Source: Chloroflexota bacterium
GTDB taxonomy: Bacteria; Chloroflexota; Dehalococcoidia; Tepidiformales; Tepidiformaceae
Assembly: GCA_016191435.1 (NCBI GenBank)
Contig: JACPOQ010000001.1
Span: 1 to 64,000 of the forward strand
Length of the DNA: 64,000 nucleotides
Direction of reading: 5' to 3'
Shown here: positions 43,440 through 51,804 of the stretch, one piece after another
Layout of the letters: every line of letters starts with the position of its first letter
How positions within the stretch are numbered: position 1 is the stretch's first letter
The notes under the pieces: generated by a model
The model's database searches: none
What the model was told of the DNA's origin: nothing
Seen by the model: only the letters and a program-made list of their open reading frames with translations
Program-made: the position numbers and the translations under genes

Positions 43440-43649
43440 ATGCCCCGAGTGAGCGTCGTACTGAAGAACGGGACCGAAATCAAGATCGAAGGGGCGAACG
43501 ATGCCCACTGGAGTTTTCAGAAGCTCGCTGAAGGCGCGTCCAACAACTCCTTAGTGCTGGTTGTGGAACTGAAGGAAGCCAACGTCGTGGCGACGCGCGG
43601 CCGCTTCCTGGGCGATGAGATCGTGGGCTACACGGTCGACCCGCGCTAA
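43440..43649 (+). CDS. Small hypothetical cargo protein
   Basis: 69 residues, beta-rich: SVVLKNGTEIKIEGANDAHW, then LVLVVELKEANVVATRGRFLG and GYTVDPR. It may be a small beta barrel or sandwich. A consensus TATAAT lies at 43406-43411, giving a leader of about 22 bases. It is the last gene before the right inverted repeat. No function can be assigned. Confidence 0.55.
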   Translation: MPRVSVVLKNGTEIKIEGANDAHWSFQKLAEGASNNSLVLVVELKEANVVATRGRFLGDEIVGYTVDPR

Positions 43650-43723
43650 CTCGCCCCGGCCCTTGCAACCCCATCGGAAATAGCCGATGATCGCAGCGTT
43701 CGCATCGCCAAGCCAGCATACCA

Positions 43724-43751
43724 CCTTACGTGCTGTCAGGGGATAGTTACC
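43724..43751 (-). repeat. Right terminal inverted repeat of the IS1595-type element
   Basis: Complement begins GGTAACTATCCC and contains CTGACAGCACGTAAGG, matching the left end except for two substitutions and one extra base. Confidence 0.85.
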
Positions 43752-43754
43752 TGG

Positions 43755-43784
43755 TTTTGCGATAGCGTGGTCATCGGATATTTC
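43755..43784. repeat. 30-bp direct repeat, right of the mobile element
   Basis: Near copy of 41039-41068 (28 of 30). It holds TTGCGA at 43757-43762 and TATTTC at 43779-43784 with 16 bases between. The copy therefore includes the likely promoter of the ars structural genes. Three bases (TGG) separate it from the inverted repeat. Confidence 0.85.
43757..43784 (+). promoter_or_regulatory. Candidate promoter of the ars structural operon
   Basis: TTGCGA-N16-TATTTC followed eight bases later by the ATG of the MFS gene. The palindrome TCGGATATTTCCGA (43774-43787, 12 of 14 positions symmetric) overlaps the -10 region and could be an operator. On the left side this palindrome is cut by the element. 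Confidence 0.4.
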
Positions 43785-43792
43785 CGAATTCA

Positions 43793-45034
43793 ATGGGAGA
43801 TGGGCTCGTGATGGACCGGCGATGGCTGCAGGTAGTGGCGGTGGCGCTGTTCATCAACACGAGCTACGGGACGCTGTCGTACTCGTTCAGCGTGCTGATA
43901 ACGAAAGAGGCGGCGGGCGGCGAGTTCGGGACAGGGCTCCTTTCGGTTGCGTTTGGGCTCGCGCTGCTCGTGTCCGGTGGCGCCGCGCTCTTCGTGGGGA
44001 CCATCGCCGACCTCTTCGGGTCGCGCCGGCTGATGCTGGGCGGGAGCCTGGTGGGCGCGGCGGGGCTGGCGTTGCTGGCGGCGTCCCAGGAGCCATGGCA
44101 GGTGTTGGCCGTGATGGGCGTGGTCGTCGGGCCGGCCATGGCGGCGACCTTCTACGAGCCGGTGTACGTGCTCATGAACCGCTGGTTCGATGCCGCAAGC
44201 AGGCCGCGGGCGTATGGCGTGCTCACATTGATCAGCGGCTTTTCGATCACGATTTTCACGCCGCTGACGCGGGTGCTGGTGGACCAGCTCGGTTGGCGCG
44301 AGGGCGTGGTGGTGCTGGCGCTCATCCTCGCGCTCGTCGGGACGGCCGTGCCGATGGTGATCGCCGAGGGGGCGATCGGCGAACGCAACGGACCGCGCGC
44401 CAGCATTTTGCGCGAGACGTGGCACGGCGTGAGGAGCGGGGGCCGGCAATTCTGGGCGTTCACGGCGGCCTTCTTCGCGGCGAACGCAGCATTCAGCGGC
44501 TTCTCATTCCACGCCATCGCGCAGCTGGAATCGCGCGGGTTCGATGCGGGGCCGGTGGCGAACGTGATTGCGATCGCCGGCATCCTCAGCCTGCCGGCGC
44601 GGCTCATCCTGCCCGCCCTTTCGGGGCGAACTTCGACCACGCTGCTGCTGTGCATCTGCACGGCCGGGCTCGCGGTGGCGGCACTCCTCGCGAGCGTGGC
44701 GGCTGAGTGGTGGCAGGTGTGGGTGTATGTGGTCGTGTTTGGGGCGGTGTTCGGCGCCATCTACCCGCTGCGGGCGCTCGTCACATCGGAGAAGTTCCCC
44801 GGGGATGCGTACGGGCGGCTGCTGGGGACGCAGGCCCTGTTCGTGGCAGTGAGCCGCGCCGCGGGCCCGGCGCTGATCGGCATCTACGTGGGGCAACAGG
44901 GCTCGTACCAGGCGTCGTTCCGGGTGGCCGCGGCCGTGCTGGCGGTGTCGGCGGTGGCGATCGGGCTCATCCTCGGGCGGCGAGCGCCGGTCGTGGCGGG
45001 CGAGGCCGTTGGGCTCGCGGGCCAAAGGCGCTGA
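43793..45034 (+). CDS. MFS transporter of the ars operon
   Basis: 413 residues with 12 predicted helices. FINTSYGTLSYSFSVLITKE at helix 1 and GTIADLFGSRRLMLGG in the helix 2-3 loop resemble monocarboxylate-type MFS carriers. As the first gene of an operon with an aquaglyceroporin and arsenate reductase, it may export arsenite, organoarsenicals or a phospho-arsenic compound, but this is inferred from context only. An internal ATG 18 bases downstream (MDRRWLQ) is an alternative start with GGGAG upstream. Confidence 0.85.
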   Translation: MGDGLVMDRRWLQVVAVALFINTSYGTLSYSFSVLITKEAAGGEFGTGLLSVAFGLALLVSGGAALFVGTIADLFGSRRLMLGGSLVGAAGLALLAASQEPWQVLAVMGVVVGPAMAATFYEPVYVLMNRWFDAASRPRAYGVLTLISGFSITIFTPLTRVLVDQLGWREGVVVLALILALVGTAVPMVIAEGAIGERNGPRASILRETWHGVRSGGRQFWAFTAAFFAANAAFSGFSFHAIAQLESRGFDAGPVANVIAIAGILSLPARLILPALSGRTSTTLLLCICTAGLAVAALLASVAAEWWQVWVYVVVFGAVFGAIYPLRALVTSEKFPGDAYGRLLGTQALFVAVSRAAGPALIGIYVGQQGSYQASFRVAAAVLAVSAVAIGLILGRRAPVVAGEAVGLAGQRR

Positions 45035-45098
45035 CGGACCATGCGGGAAGCGGATGCGTTAACAACGCGTTCACGCGGCCGTGTATCGTCAATACCCG

Positions 45099-45806
45099 AT
45101 GTTGAGGCCGCAGCCCGTCTTTGCGCCGTACCTCGCCGAGGCGTTGGGGACGTTCGCGCTGGTGTTCGCGGGGCCGGGATCGGCGGCCGTGGACGCGGCC
45201 AGCGGCGGCGGCGTGACGGGCGTCGGCATCGGGATGTCGTTCGGCCTGATCGTGATGGCGATGATTTTCGCGCTCGGACACATCTCGGGCTGCCACATCA
45301 ACCCCGCGGTGACCATCGCGTTCCGGGCGCTTGGGCGGATCGGCAACCTGAAGGCGGCGGGCTATATCGCGGCGCAACTGGCGGGAGCGGTGCTGGCCAG
45401 CCTTACGATCATCGCCATCGTGGGCGATGCCGGGGACGCAGGGGCCACGGCGCCACGCATTCACGGGGCGACATCCGCGCTGTGGTCGGAAATTATCCTG
45501 ACGTTCTTCCTGATGTTCGTGATCCTCGCCGTGGCGACGGACAGCCGCGCGCAGGGCGGGCTCGCCGCGATCGCGATCGGCGGCTATGTCGGGTTTGCCG
45601 CGACAGGCTGGGGGCCGGTGGCGAACGCCTCAATGAACCCCGCGCGCAGCTTCGGCCCGGCGGTGGCGGCAAACGCCTGGGAGGCGCACTGGGTGTACTG
45701 GGTGGGGCCCATCGCGGGCGCACTGCTGGCGGCGGCGGTCTACGAGCTGTTGCGCGAGCCACACTCGCCGGGCGCCGAGATCCGCACCGGGGAAAGGAGC
45801 GAATGA
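45099..45806 (+). CDS. Aquaporin / aquaglyceroporin (MIP family), AqpS-like by context
   Basis: 235 residues with six membrane helices and the two half-helix motifs NPA at 68-70 (HINPAVT) and NPAR at 180-183 (SMNPARS). The conserved Arg of the selectivity filter follows the second NPA. In Sinorhizobium, AqpS sits in an ars operon and lets arsenite leave down its gradient; the same role is likely here because arsC overlaps the 3' end (ATGA). TATCGT at 45084-45089 is a possible -10, which would favour this ATG over a GTG at 45081. Confidence 0.88.
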   Translation: MLRPQPVFAPYLAEALGTFALVFAGPGSAAVDAASGGGVTGVGIGMSFGLIVMAMIFALGHISGCHINPAVTIAFRALGRIGNLKAAGYIAAQLAGAVLASLTIIAIVGDAGDAGATAPRIHGATSALWSEIILTFFLMFVILAVATDSRAQGGLAAIAIGGYVGFAATGWGPVANASMNPARSFGPAVAANAWEAHWVYWVGPIAGALLAAAVYELLREPHSPGAEIRTGERSE

Positions 45807-46447
45807 CCATGGCCGGGATGTCGCCGGACGTGCTGCACAGGCGGATCCAGGAAAGCATCGAGCGGCTCGCCGGTGAGTTCGCCGGGGTCTACGGCCAGGA
45901 AACCGTGAGCCGCTGCGTGTATGAATCGATGGCGCTACTGGAAGGTTCGCAGCTGGTGGAGTTCGTCCCGGTGCTGGTGTATCGATTCGCGCGCGAGCGG
46001 CTCCGGGCGCAGGCCGAAGTGGAGGGTCTCGTGAACAAAGAACGGCCGGAAGTTCTGTTCGTGTGTGTGCACAACGCTGGGCGCTCACAAATGGCGGCGG
46101 GGCTGATGGATCTCCTCGGCGGCGGGCGGGTACACGTGCGCTCAGCCGGGTCCACCCCGGCCAGCGAGATCAATCCGGCCGTGGTCCGGGCGATGGAGGA
46201 AGTGGGCGTGGATCTTTCGAAGGAGTTTCCGAAACCGCTGACGGACGACGTGGTGCGAGCGGCGGACGTGGTGATAACGATGGGGTGCGGCGACGCGTGC
46301 GCGGTGTTCCCGGGGAAGCGCTACCTCGACTGGGAGCTCACCGACCCGGCGGGGCGGGCTCTGGAGGAGGTGCGGCTGATCCGCGACGAGATCCGGGCAC
46401 GCGTGGAGGGTCTGCTGCGGGAACTCGGTGTGGGAGGCGCCGGCTAG
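45803..46447 (+). CDS. arsC: Arsenate reductase ArsC with N-terminal three-helix domain
   Basis: 214 residues, AAAGGAG before the ATG, overlapping the aquaporin stop by four bases. Residues 1-72 form a three-helix bundle (DUF3562-like: RRIQESIERLAGEF, VSRCVYESMALL, VPVLVYRFARERL). Residues 80-205 are a low-molecular-weight phosphatase fold with the P-loop CVHNAGRS (Cys88-Arg94) and the later Cys162 and Cys166 in GCGDAC, the redox relay of thioredoxin-linked enzymes. The enzyme reduces As(V) to As(III), which would leave through the aquaporin or MFS carrier. The helical fusion occurs in mycobacterial and chloroflexal ArsC. Confidence 0.93.
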   Translation: MTMAGMSPDVLHRRIQESIERLAGEFAGVYGQETVSRCVYESMALLEGSQLVEFVPVLVYRFARERLRAQAEVEGLVNKERPEVLFVCVHNAGRSQMAAGLMDLLGGGRVHVRSAGSTPASEINPAVVRAMEEVGVDLSKEFPKPLTDDVVRAADVVITMGCGDACAVFPGKRYLDWELTDPAGRALEEVRLIRDEIRARVEGLLRELGVGGAG

Positions 46448-46678
46448 CGCGTGAAGGCGGGCGGGCTGGCCCCGTGGCCGCGAGGAAGCCGCCCGGGTTT
46501 TCGTAGACAAGGCCGTGGGTGCCGGGATCGGCGGTCTCGTGCTATGGCCCGGCAGTGCCCGGCCGCAACGAAAAAGAAAGCCGCGGGCGGACAATAGGGG
46601 TTTGTCCTACGGTCGCCGGGGGGCCGGAAACGGTAGGGTGGCCGTAATGTGCGCGGATGCTGCCCAAGTTCGATCCCC

Positions 46679-48781
46679 GTGAGCGCCACCCCTCGCGTTG
46701 CAGCTACCGGCAACCCACCGAAATTCGGCTGGAGGGGCCTCCGGGGCGCCAGACTGCTGGCGGTCGCGGGCCTGGTTTTCCTGGCCGCGTACAGCGTTGC
46801 GCTGGCCTCGCCGGTCCGTTCGTTCCTCCCGGTGCTCCCATATCACGTGCCGTCGATCGTCTCGATGTTCCTTCTCTGGGGGCGGATACCCAAGGCGGAG
46901 GGGCGAGAACGCCTCGGGCTCATCCTGCTGGCCGGCATGGTGGTCGCGTGGGACGCGGCCGACTGGGTGTTTTCGTGGTACCAGCTGGCGTACGGGACCG
47001 AGCCGCCGTTCCCGAGCGTCGCGGACCCGCTGTACTACATCGGGTATGCGTTCGCGCTCGTGGCAATCCCGGCGCTGGCCGGGACGGGCCGAGCCGGGCG
47101 TGACCGCCGCTGGATGCTCGACGCGGCCATGACGATGGTCGTGGCGGGTACGCTGGGCTGGCAGTTCCTCGTGCTGCCGCGGATGGATGCGGCGGACCAC
47201 GGGGCCGCGCTGATCGCGGTCGGTTACCCGGTGCTGGACCTCGGGCTCATCGCGATCATCGTCTCGGCGTACTACTCGCAGCGTGGCCGCCTGAGCGCGC
47301 GCGCGGCGGTGCTGGCGGCGGGGTTCGTGCTGTTCGTGATGGCCGACGGCGCGTTCGCCACGGTGTTCGTGCGCAATGGCAGCGCGGACTACGCGAGCGG
47401 CCTCGACGTGGTCTGGCTCGCCGTCAACTGGCTGATCGCACTCGCCATCATCCTGCCGGGAGCACCGCAAACTGCCGGCGACGGACCGGCGGCGCCAAAT
47501 TCCCTGGTGAGCATGTACCTCCCGTATGCGATGGCCACGCCGCTCGTCGTGGCGGTGCTGATCACGGCAAGTTTCGGACACTCGCCCGTGGTCGTTGCCG
47601 CCGGGGCGGTGGTGGCGATGGCGCTCGCCGGCGCGCGGCAGTTGTTCATGTTGCGCGAGAACATGGCGCTCACCGGGCAACTGCGCACGCAGACAGCGAA
47701 GCAGGCGGAGCTGCTCGCGGCGTTGCGAGAGTCCGAGCATTTCGCACAAACGGTTGTTTCCAATGTCGTCGAGGGGGTCGCGATCTACGACCGCGAGCTG
47801 CGATACGTACTCTGCAATAGCTACCTCGAGCGGGTCATCGGACAGACGTCGGCGGAGTTGCGCGGGCGCAAGGCGGCCGACACGTTCCCGCACGTCCGCG
47901 AGCACGGCATCGACCGGCTGCTCGAACGGGCGCTGGCGGGCGAATCGGTGACAACGCCGGAGGTGGCCTACCACATCCCGGGGACGGAGACGAGCGGTTG
48001 GATGGAGGCGCGATTCAGCCCGCTGACGGACTCACGCGGCGAAATCACGGGCGTGGTAGGCGCGTTCACCGAGATGACGCAGCGCCGGGTGACGCAGCAG
48101 GCCCTCATCCAGGCGCAGAAGATGGAGAGCCTCGGCGTGCTGGCCGGGGGTGTCGCCCACGACTTCAACAACCTGCTCACGACCATCCTCGGGAGTTGCT
48201 CGCTATTGAAGCTGGAGCGGGAGTCGCCGGCGCGGATGGAGGAGTCGATCGAGCTGATCGAAGGGGCGGCCTTGCGGGGCGCGGAGATCAGCCACCGGTT
48301 GCTGTCGTTCGCACGCGGGGGGTTCTTTGCGCTGACGCCGCTGGACCTGCGCGAGGTGGTGGTCGATACGACGCGGCTGGCAGGTCCGTCGTTGCCGCCG
48401 GGGATCCGCGTGACAACAGACCTGCCGGAGGGGGCGGTGCTGGTGGACGCGCACCGCGGGCAGCTGGAACAGGTACTGCTCAACCTGGTCCTGAACGCGC
48501 GAGACGCGCTCGGGACGCGTGGGACCATCCGCCTCGCGGTCTCGGCCGGCGCGGGCAAGGCCACGATCGTGATCGAGGACGATGGTCCAGGCATGGATGA
48601 GGGCGTCCAGCTGCGCATATTCGAGCCGTTCTTCACGACGAAGCCCGCGGGTGCGGGAAGCGGCCTCGGCCTTGCCATCGCCTACGGGATCCTGCAACAG
48701 CACCACGGGGACATCGCGGTGGAATCGGCGCCGGGGGACGGGACGCGGTTCCGGATCGAGCTGCCCGTAAGCGCGGCGTAG
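46679..48781 (+). CDS. Membrane sensor histidine kinase with PAS domain
   Basis: About 700 residues. Nine or so hydrophobic segments occupy residues 30-320, followed by a PAS domain (about 345-465: ESEHFAQTVVSNVVEGVAIYD). The phosphoacceptor box GGVAHDFNNLLTTILGS has His494. The ATPase domain has an N box LNLVLNARDALG, DDGPGMDEG, and GAGSGLGLAIAYG. It autophosphorylates on His and would pass the phosphate to a response regulator that is not in the window. TAATGT at 46644-46649 may be the -10, so GTG at 46679 is preferred to a GTG at 46649. Confidence 0.9.
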   Translation: MSATPRVAATGNPPKFGWRGLRGARLLAVAGLVFLAAYSVALASPVRSFLPVLPYHVPSIVSMFLLWGRIPKAEGRERLGLILLAGMVVAWDAADWVFSWYQLAYGTEPPFPSVADPLYYIGYAFALVAIPALAGTGRAGRDRRWMLDAAMTMVVAGTLGWQFLVLPRMDAADHGAALIAVGYPVLDLGLIAIIVSAYYSQRGRLSARAAVLAAGFVLFVMADGAFATVFVRNGSADYASGLDVVWLAVNWLIALAIILPGAPQTAGDGPAAPNSLVSMYLPYAMATPLVVAVLITASFGHSPVVVAAGAVVAMALAGARQLFMLRENMALTGQLRTQTAKQAELLAALRESEHFAQTVVSNVVEGVAIYDRELRYVLCNSYLERVIGQTSAELRGRKAADTFPHVREHGIDRLLERALAGESVTTPEVAYHIPGTETSGWMEARFSPLTDSRGEITGVVGAFTEMTQRRVTQQALIQAQKMESLGVLAGGVAHDFNNLLTTILGSCSLLKLERESPARMEESIELIEGAALRGAEISHRLLSFARGGFFALTPLDLREVVVDTTRLAGPSLPPGIRVTTDLPEGAVLVDAHRGQLEQVLLNLVLNARDALGTRGTIRLAVSAGAGKATIVIEDDGPGMDEGVQLRIFEPFFTTKPAGAGSGLGLAIAYGILQQHHGDIAVESAPGDGTRFRIELPVSAA

Positions 48782-48810
48782 CGATTCACGATTCACGATT
48801 ACGATTGATT
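48782..48810. repeat. GATTCACG tandem repeat
   Basis: Three copies of GATTCACG and a degenerate fourth directly behind the kinase stop codon. The remaining 220 bases to the next start hold a CATAAT-like -10 near 49001 but no gene. Confidence 0.75.
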
Positions 48811-49034
48811 TGCGGCGCGTCCGAGGAGCGGCGTCAACCGGTATGAACAGCGGCTGCCCGCGTGACACTCCTGACGTCCGCGCCGGCGGACGGGTGGACC
48901 TCGCCGCCAACCCACGCGCGCACCGATGTGCCCGATATTTCGATGGCTCCCAGTGGAGATGTGGCCGTGCGATAGCGCAGGCGGATAGCGCGGACTTGAG
49001 CCATAATGCGCGCACTACTTCGAGGGAGATCCCC

Positions 49035-50006
49035 ATGGCATTCACGGTGAACCTGGAGGCATTCCGCTTCGGCCCCGAATTGGCGGCGGCGGTGCAGGGC
49101 AAGCGCGTGCTCATCAGCGGCGCGGGCAAGGACGGCGGGCTCGGGCAATCGTTCGCGCTCGCGGCGGGGCTGAACGGCGCCGAATCGGTGTGCGTGCACT
49201 TCCACCGCAGCTACGTCGATGGCTTCGACCTGGTCGAGAAGCTGCGTGCCGAGGGCGTCAACGCGTTCCCCTTGCAGGCGGATGTGACGAACATGGGCGA
49301 CCTCTGGGCGACGCGCAGCCATGTGATTGAGCAAATGGGCGGGCAGCCACCGAACCTGGTCATCTGCAACTCCGGGCTGAGCGAGAAGGGATATTCCTTC
49401 GGGCGGGCGCTGAAGGAGGTTGAGGGCGAGGCGATGGCCGTCCGCCGGGCGCGGGTCCGGCAGCATTTCATCGACAACCTGGAGGAGAGCCGGCTGGTGC
49501 TCGACACGAAGGTCGACGGCTTCCTCGCGATGACTCACCTCTGGGCGGGCGAGGCCGTCTACCACAACCAGCCGCTGCAACTGGTGTACATCTCCTCGCG
49601 GCAGGCGATCGACCCCGGCGTGACGGTGCCTGGCTATTCGATCGCGAACTGGGCCGTGCTTCAACTGCCGAAGGTGCTCGCGGTGAACCTCGGCCGGAGC
49701 GCAGCGCTGGTGTCGGCGTTTTCGGTGCTCTACCCGTTCGTGCGCACGGGCATGACGGGCGAGTACGCGGAGAATCCGAAGGTGTTCGGGCGCTGGCAGC
49801 CCCGCATGCTGGAGACGAGCGAGGCGGCGGAGGCGTTCATGCAGGTGCTCGCGCGGCCGGCGGAAGAGACCAACGGCGGTATGTTCGAGGTCAAGGCCGA
49901 CGAGGTCGAGGCAGGGATGCGGGTGACCTGGCAGGAAGTGAAGCTGGACGCGCGCGAGGAGCCGCTGGCGTGGAGCTCGGCGACCGCGCTCACGTATCCG
50001 AAGTAG
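49035..50006 (+). CDS. SDR-fold protein lacking the catalytic lysine
   Basis: 323 residues, GGGAG before the ATG. The cofactor loop is VLISGAGKDGGLGQSFALA, a relaxed TGxxxGxG with an inserted GK. Later segments are ADVTNMGDLW, ICNSGLSEKG and SSRQAID. The active-site segment reads GYSIANWAVLQ, so the usual YxxxK Lys is Asn. It also lacks the FabI Y-x6-K pattern. The domain after residue 230 ends in a segment typical of SDR C-termini. It may be catalytically altered or bind a ligand only. No close family is recognised. Confidence 0.7.
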   Translation: MAFTVNLEAFRFGPELAAAVQGKRVLISGAGKDGGLGQSFALAAGLNGAESVCVHFHRSYVDGFDLVEKLRAEGVNAFPLQADVTNMGDLWATRSHVIEQMGGQPPNLVICNSGLSEKGYSFGRALKEVEGEAMAVRRARVRQHFIDNLEESRLVLDTKVDGFLAMTHLWAGEAVYHNQPLQLVYISSRQAIDPGVTVPGYSIANWAVLQLPKVLAVNLGRSAALVSAFSVLYPFVRTGMTGEYAENPKVFGRWQPRMLETSEAAEAFMQVLARPAEETNGGMFEVKADEVEAGMRVTWQEVKLDAREEPLAWSSATALTYPK

Positions 50007-50275
50007 CGGAGGGACGAAGCGGCTCGGGGACAGGGGCTGGCCGTCCCTGGTGGTGTTTACTGCCTGCGAACGGCTGAGGGGAAGGTCGGGCAGGGGGTTT
50101 CGGCGAGGCGGCGCCGGCACGCGAACGTGCCGGAGCCAGCCTCGACAGCCCGATGTCGTGGCCACTCTCAGTTGGAATAACGTTAGAGGCGGGTTGAAGG
50201 TTCCCTATCGAACAACCCTTGCGCCAAGATCGCCTTTACCTGGCTTCGGGTACGAAATGTAGGCGTGGCCGTGGC
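50007..50275. other. Gene-free spacer with a hairpin
   Basis: CCGGCACG (50114-50121) pairs with CGTGCCGG (50126-50133) around a CGAA loop, an eight-base-pair stem. It lies between two convergent genes and may terminate transcription. The 3' half (50160-50260) is lower in GC and holds GGGTTG and CAACCC arms at 50192 and 50212. No gene is visible. Confidence 0.4.
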
Positions 50276-51262
50276 CTACCCCACGTCCAGGATGACCTTG
50301 CCGAAGTTGGCGTTCGATTCGAGGTAGACATGCGCCGCGGCGGCTTCAGCGAGCGGGAAGACGCGGTCCACGACGACTTTGACGCGCCCACTGGCGATGT
50401 GCGGGAGGACGCTCTTTTCGAAGGCGCGGATGGTGCTCGCCTTCTCCTCCAGGGGGCGGCTGCGGAGGGTGGTGCCGCGGAACTGGAGGCGCTTCGCGAG
50501 CATCAGGCCGATGTTGAAGGGCGCCACGGCGCCCCCCATGAGCCCAACGAAGACAAGCCGGCCCCTCGGCGCAAGCGACTGGAGGTTCTTCTCCAGGTAG
50601 CCGGCGCCGATGACATCAAGCACGGCATCGACCCCGCGGCCGCCAGTGGCGGCAAGGACCTCGGCGGCGAAATCGCCGGTGCGGTAGTTCACTCCGAGGT
50701 CGAGGCCGAGCGCCTTCGCCTGCGCGAGTTTCGCATCGGCGCCGGCGGTCCCGGCGACGAAGGACGCGCCCATCACCTTCGCGATCTGGATGGCGGCGAC
50801 GCCGACGCCAGAGCCGCAGGCGTGAATGAGCGCGCTTTCGCCGGCCTGGAACGAGCATTGGAGGAGCGCATCGTGCGCCGTGACGTAGACCTCCGGGGTG
50901 CCGGCGGCCTCGTACCAGGAGAGGTTACCGGGGACGCGCATGGCCAGGCGCTGGTGGATGACGACCTGTTCGGCGTAGCAGGCGCCGGCGAGGATGCCCA
51001 TCACCCGGTCGCCGGCGGCGAAGCCCTCGACACGATCGCCGAGGCCGATGACCTCGCCGGCGAACTCCATCCCGAGCACCTCGAACTCGGTTTTCGGGCC
51101 GGGCTGGGGATAGCCGCCACGGCGTTGGAGGGAGTCCGCGCGGTTGAGGCCGGCGGCGCGCACGCGCACGAGCAGGTCCTCGGGGCCGGGCGTTGGCTCG
51201 GGGATGTCGCGGTATTCGAGGACTTCGGGTGGACCGGGCCTGGGGAGAACGATCGCTTTCAT
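50276..51262 (-). CDS. NADPH:quinone oxidoreductase (MDR superfamily)
   Basis: 328 residues. Medium-chain reductase of the zeta-crystallin type: MKAIVLPRPGPPEVLEY at the start, RVRAAGLNRADSLQRRGGYP, and the Rossmann motif HACGSGVGVAAIQIAKVMGA. There are no zinc-ligand Cys or His residues at the usual place, as expected for quinone reductases. TATCCT (complement of 51270-51275) lies seven bases before the ATG with no Shine-Dalgarno, another probable short-leader gene. Confidence 0.9.
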   Translation of the reverse strand: MKAIVLPRPGPPEVLEYRDIPEPTPGPEDLLVRVRAAGLNRADSLQRRGGYPQPGPKTEFEVLGMEFAGEVIGLGDRVEGFAAGDRVMGILAGACYAEQVVIHQRLAMRVPGNLSWYEAAGTPEVYVTAHDALLQCSFQAGESALIHACGSGVGVAAIQIAKVMGASFVAGTAGADAKLAQAKALGLDLGVNYRTGDFAAEVLAATGGRGVDAVLDVIGAGYLEKNLQSLAPRGRLVFVGLMGGAVAPFNIGLMLAKRLQFRGTTLRSRPLEEKASTIRAFEKSVLPHIASGRVKVVVDRVFPLAEAAAAHVYLESNANFGKVILDVG

Positions 51263-51278
51263 GCACGCAAGGATAACG

Positions 51279-51308
51279 AATTCACGCTTCACGCCTCACG
51301 CTTCACGC
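51279..51308. repeat. ATTCACGCTTCACG tandem repeat
   Basis: Four copies of an eight-base TTCACGC(C/T) unit, a variant of the GATTCACG family, in the spacer upstream of the quinone reductase. Confidence 0.7.
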
Positions 51309-51487
51309 CGAGAGGGACGCCGGCCGGTCGATGCCAGCAAGGACTCGTCCGCGGGGTTGGCCCCGCGGCACATGCCGGCGGCGAGACGCGCTACCATGGG
51401 GGCACGGGCGATCCGGGGTCGGCGCGGCCCCCTTCACGTTTTCCGCGCCTCCTGGTTCAGCGTCCCGCGGGACGGAAGGAGTCTTCG

Positions 51488-51784
51488 ATGGCAGACACGG
51501 CGTCGGTCAAGCAGAGGGCGAAATCCTGGATTGATACGGGCATGGAGCGGCACTTCATCGTGCGCAAAGGCGAGCACGTGGCGGTGGATATCCCGCTGCT
51601 GTTCGCGATCGTGGGGGCGTTGCTGGCGCCGTGGCTCGCGGTTATCGGCGTGATCATCGCCGTGATCAAGGAGTACGAACTGAAGGTGGTCACACCAGCG
51701 GCGCCGGTGGATACCGACCAGGTGATGGCGGGCGCCGACGCGGGCGACACGACGCTGGCGGATGACCTGCGGCCGGAGTCGTAG
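51488..51784 (+). CDS. DUF4342-like small membrane-associated protein
   Basis: 98 residues with AAGGAG before the ATG. The pattern KSWIDTGMERHFIVRKGEH and IPLLFAIVGALLAPWLAVIG matches DUF4342, with one predicted hydrophobic helix (IPLLFAIVGALLAPWLAVIG, then VIIAVIKEYELKV). The C-terminal 30 residues are acidic and polar. The role of this family is unknown. Confidence 0.7.
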   Translation: MADTASVKQRAKSWIDTGMERHFIVRKGEHVAVDIPLLFAIVGALLAPWLAVIGVIIAVIKEYELKVVTPAAPVDTDQVMAGADAGDTTLADDLRPES

Positions 51785-51804
51785 GCGGTTACCCGAGTGC
51801 GTGC

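Larger units (their letters stand above)
41069..43751 (+). mobile_element. IS1595-family (ISXO2-like) element with cargo genes
   Basis: The element is bounded by inverted repeats at 41069-41095 and 43724-43751, which agree at 25 of 28 positions (GGTAA-TATCCC-TGACAGCACGTA-GG). It carries an intact DDE transposase, a DUF5343-like gene, two small genes and an antisense HicB-like gene. IS1595-family members usually make 8-bp target duplications; no 8-bp duplication is seen here. Instead 30-bp near-identical direct repeats flank it, with three extra bases on the right. It separates arsR from the ars operon. The cargo is lower in GC than the neighbourhood. Confidence 0.82.

Noticed and set aside
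50185..50245. tRNA-like segment (GGGTTG...CAACCC with GGTTC)
   Set aside because: No cloverleaf: acceptor, D and anticodon arms cannot be formed.
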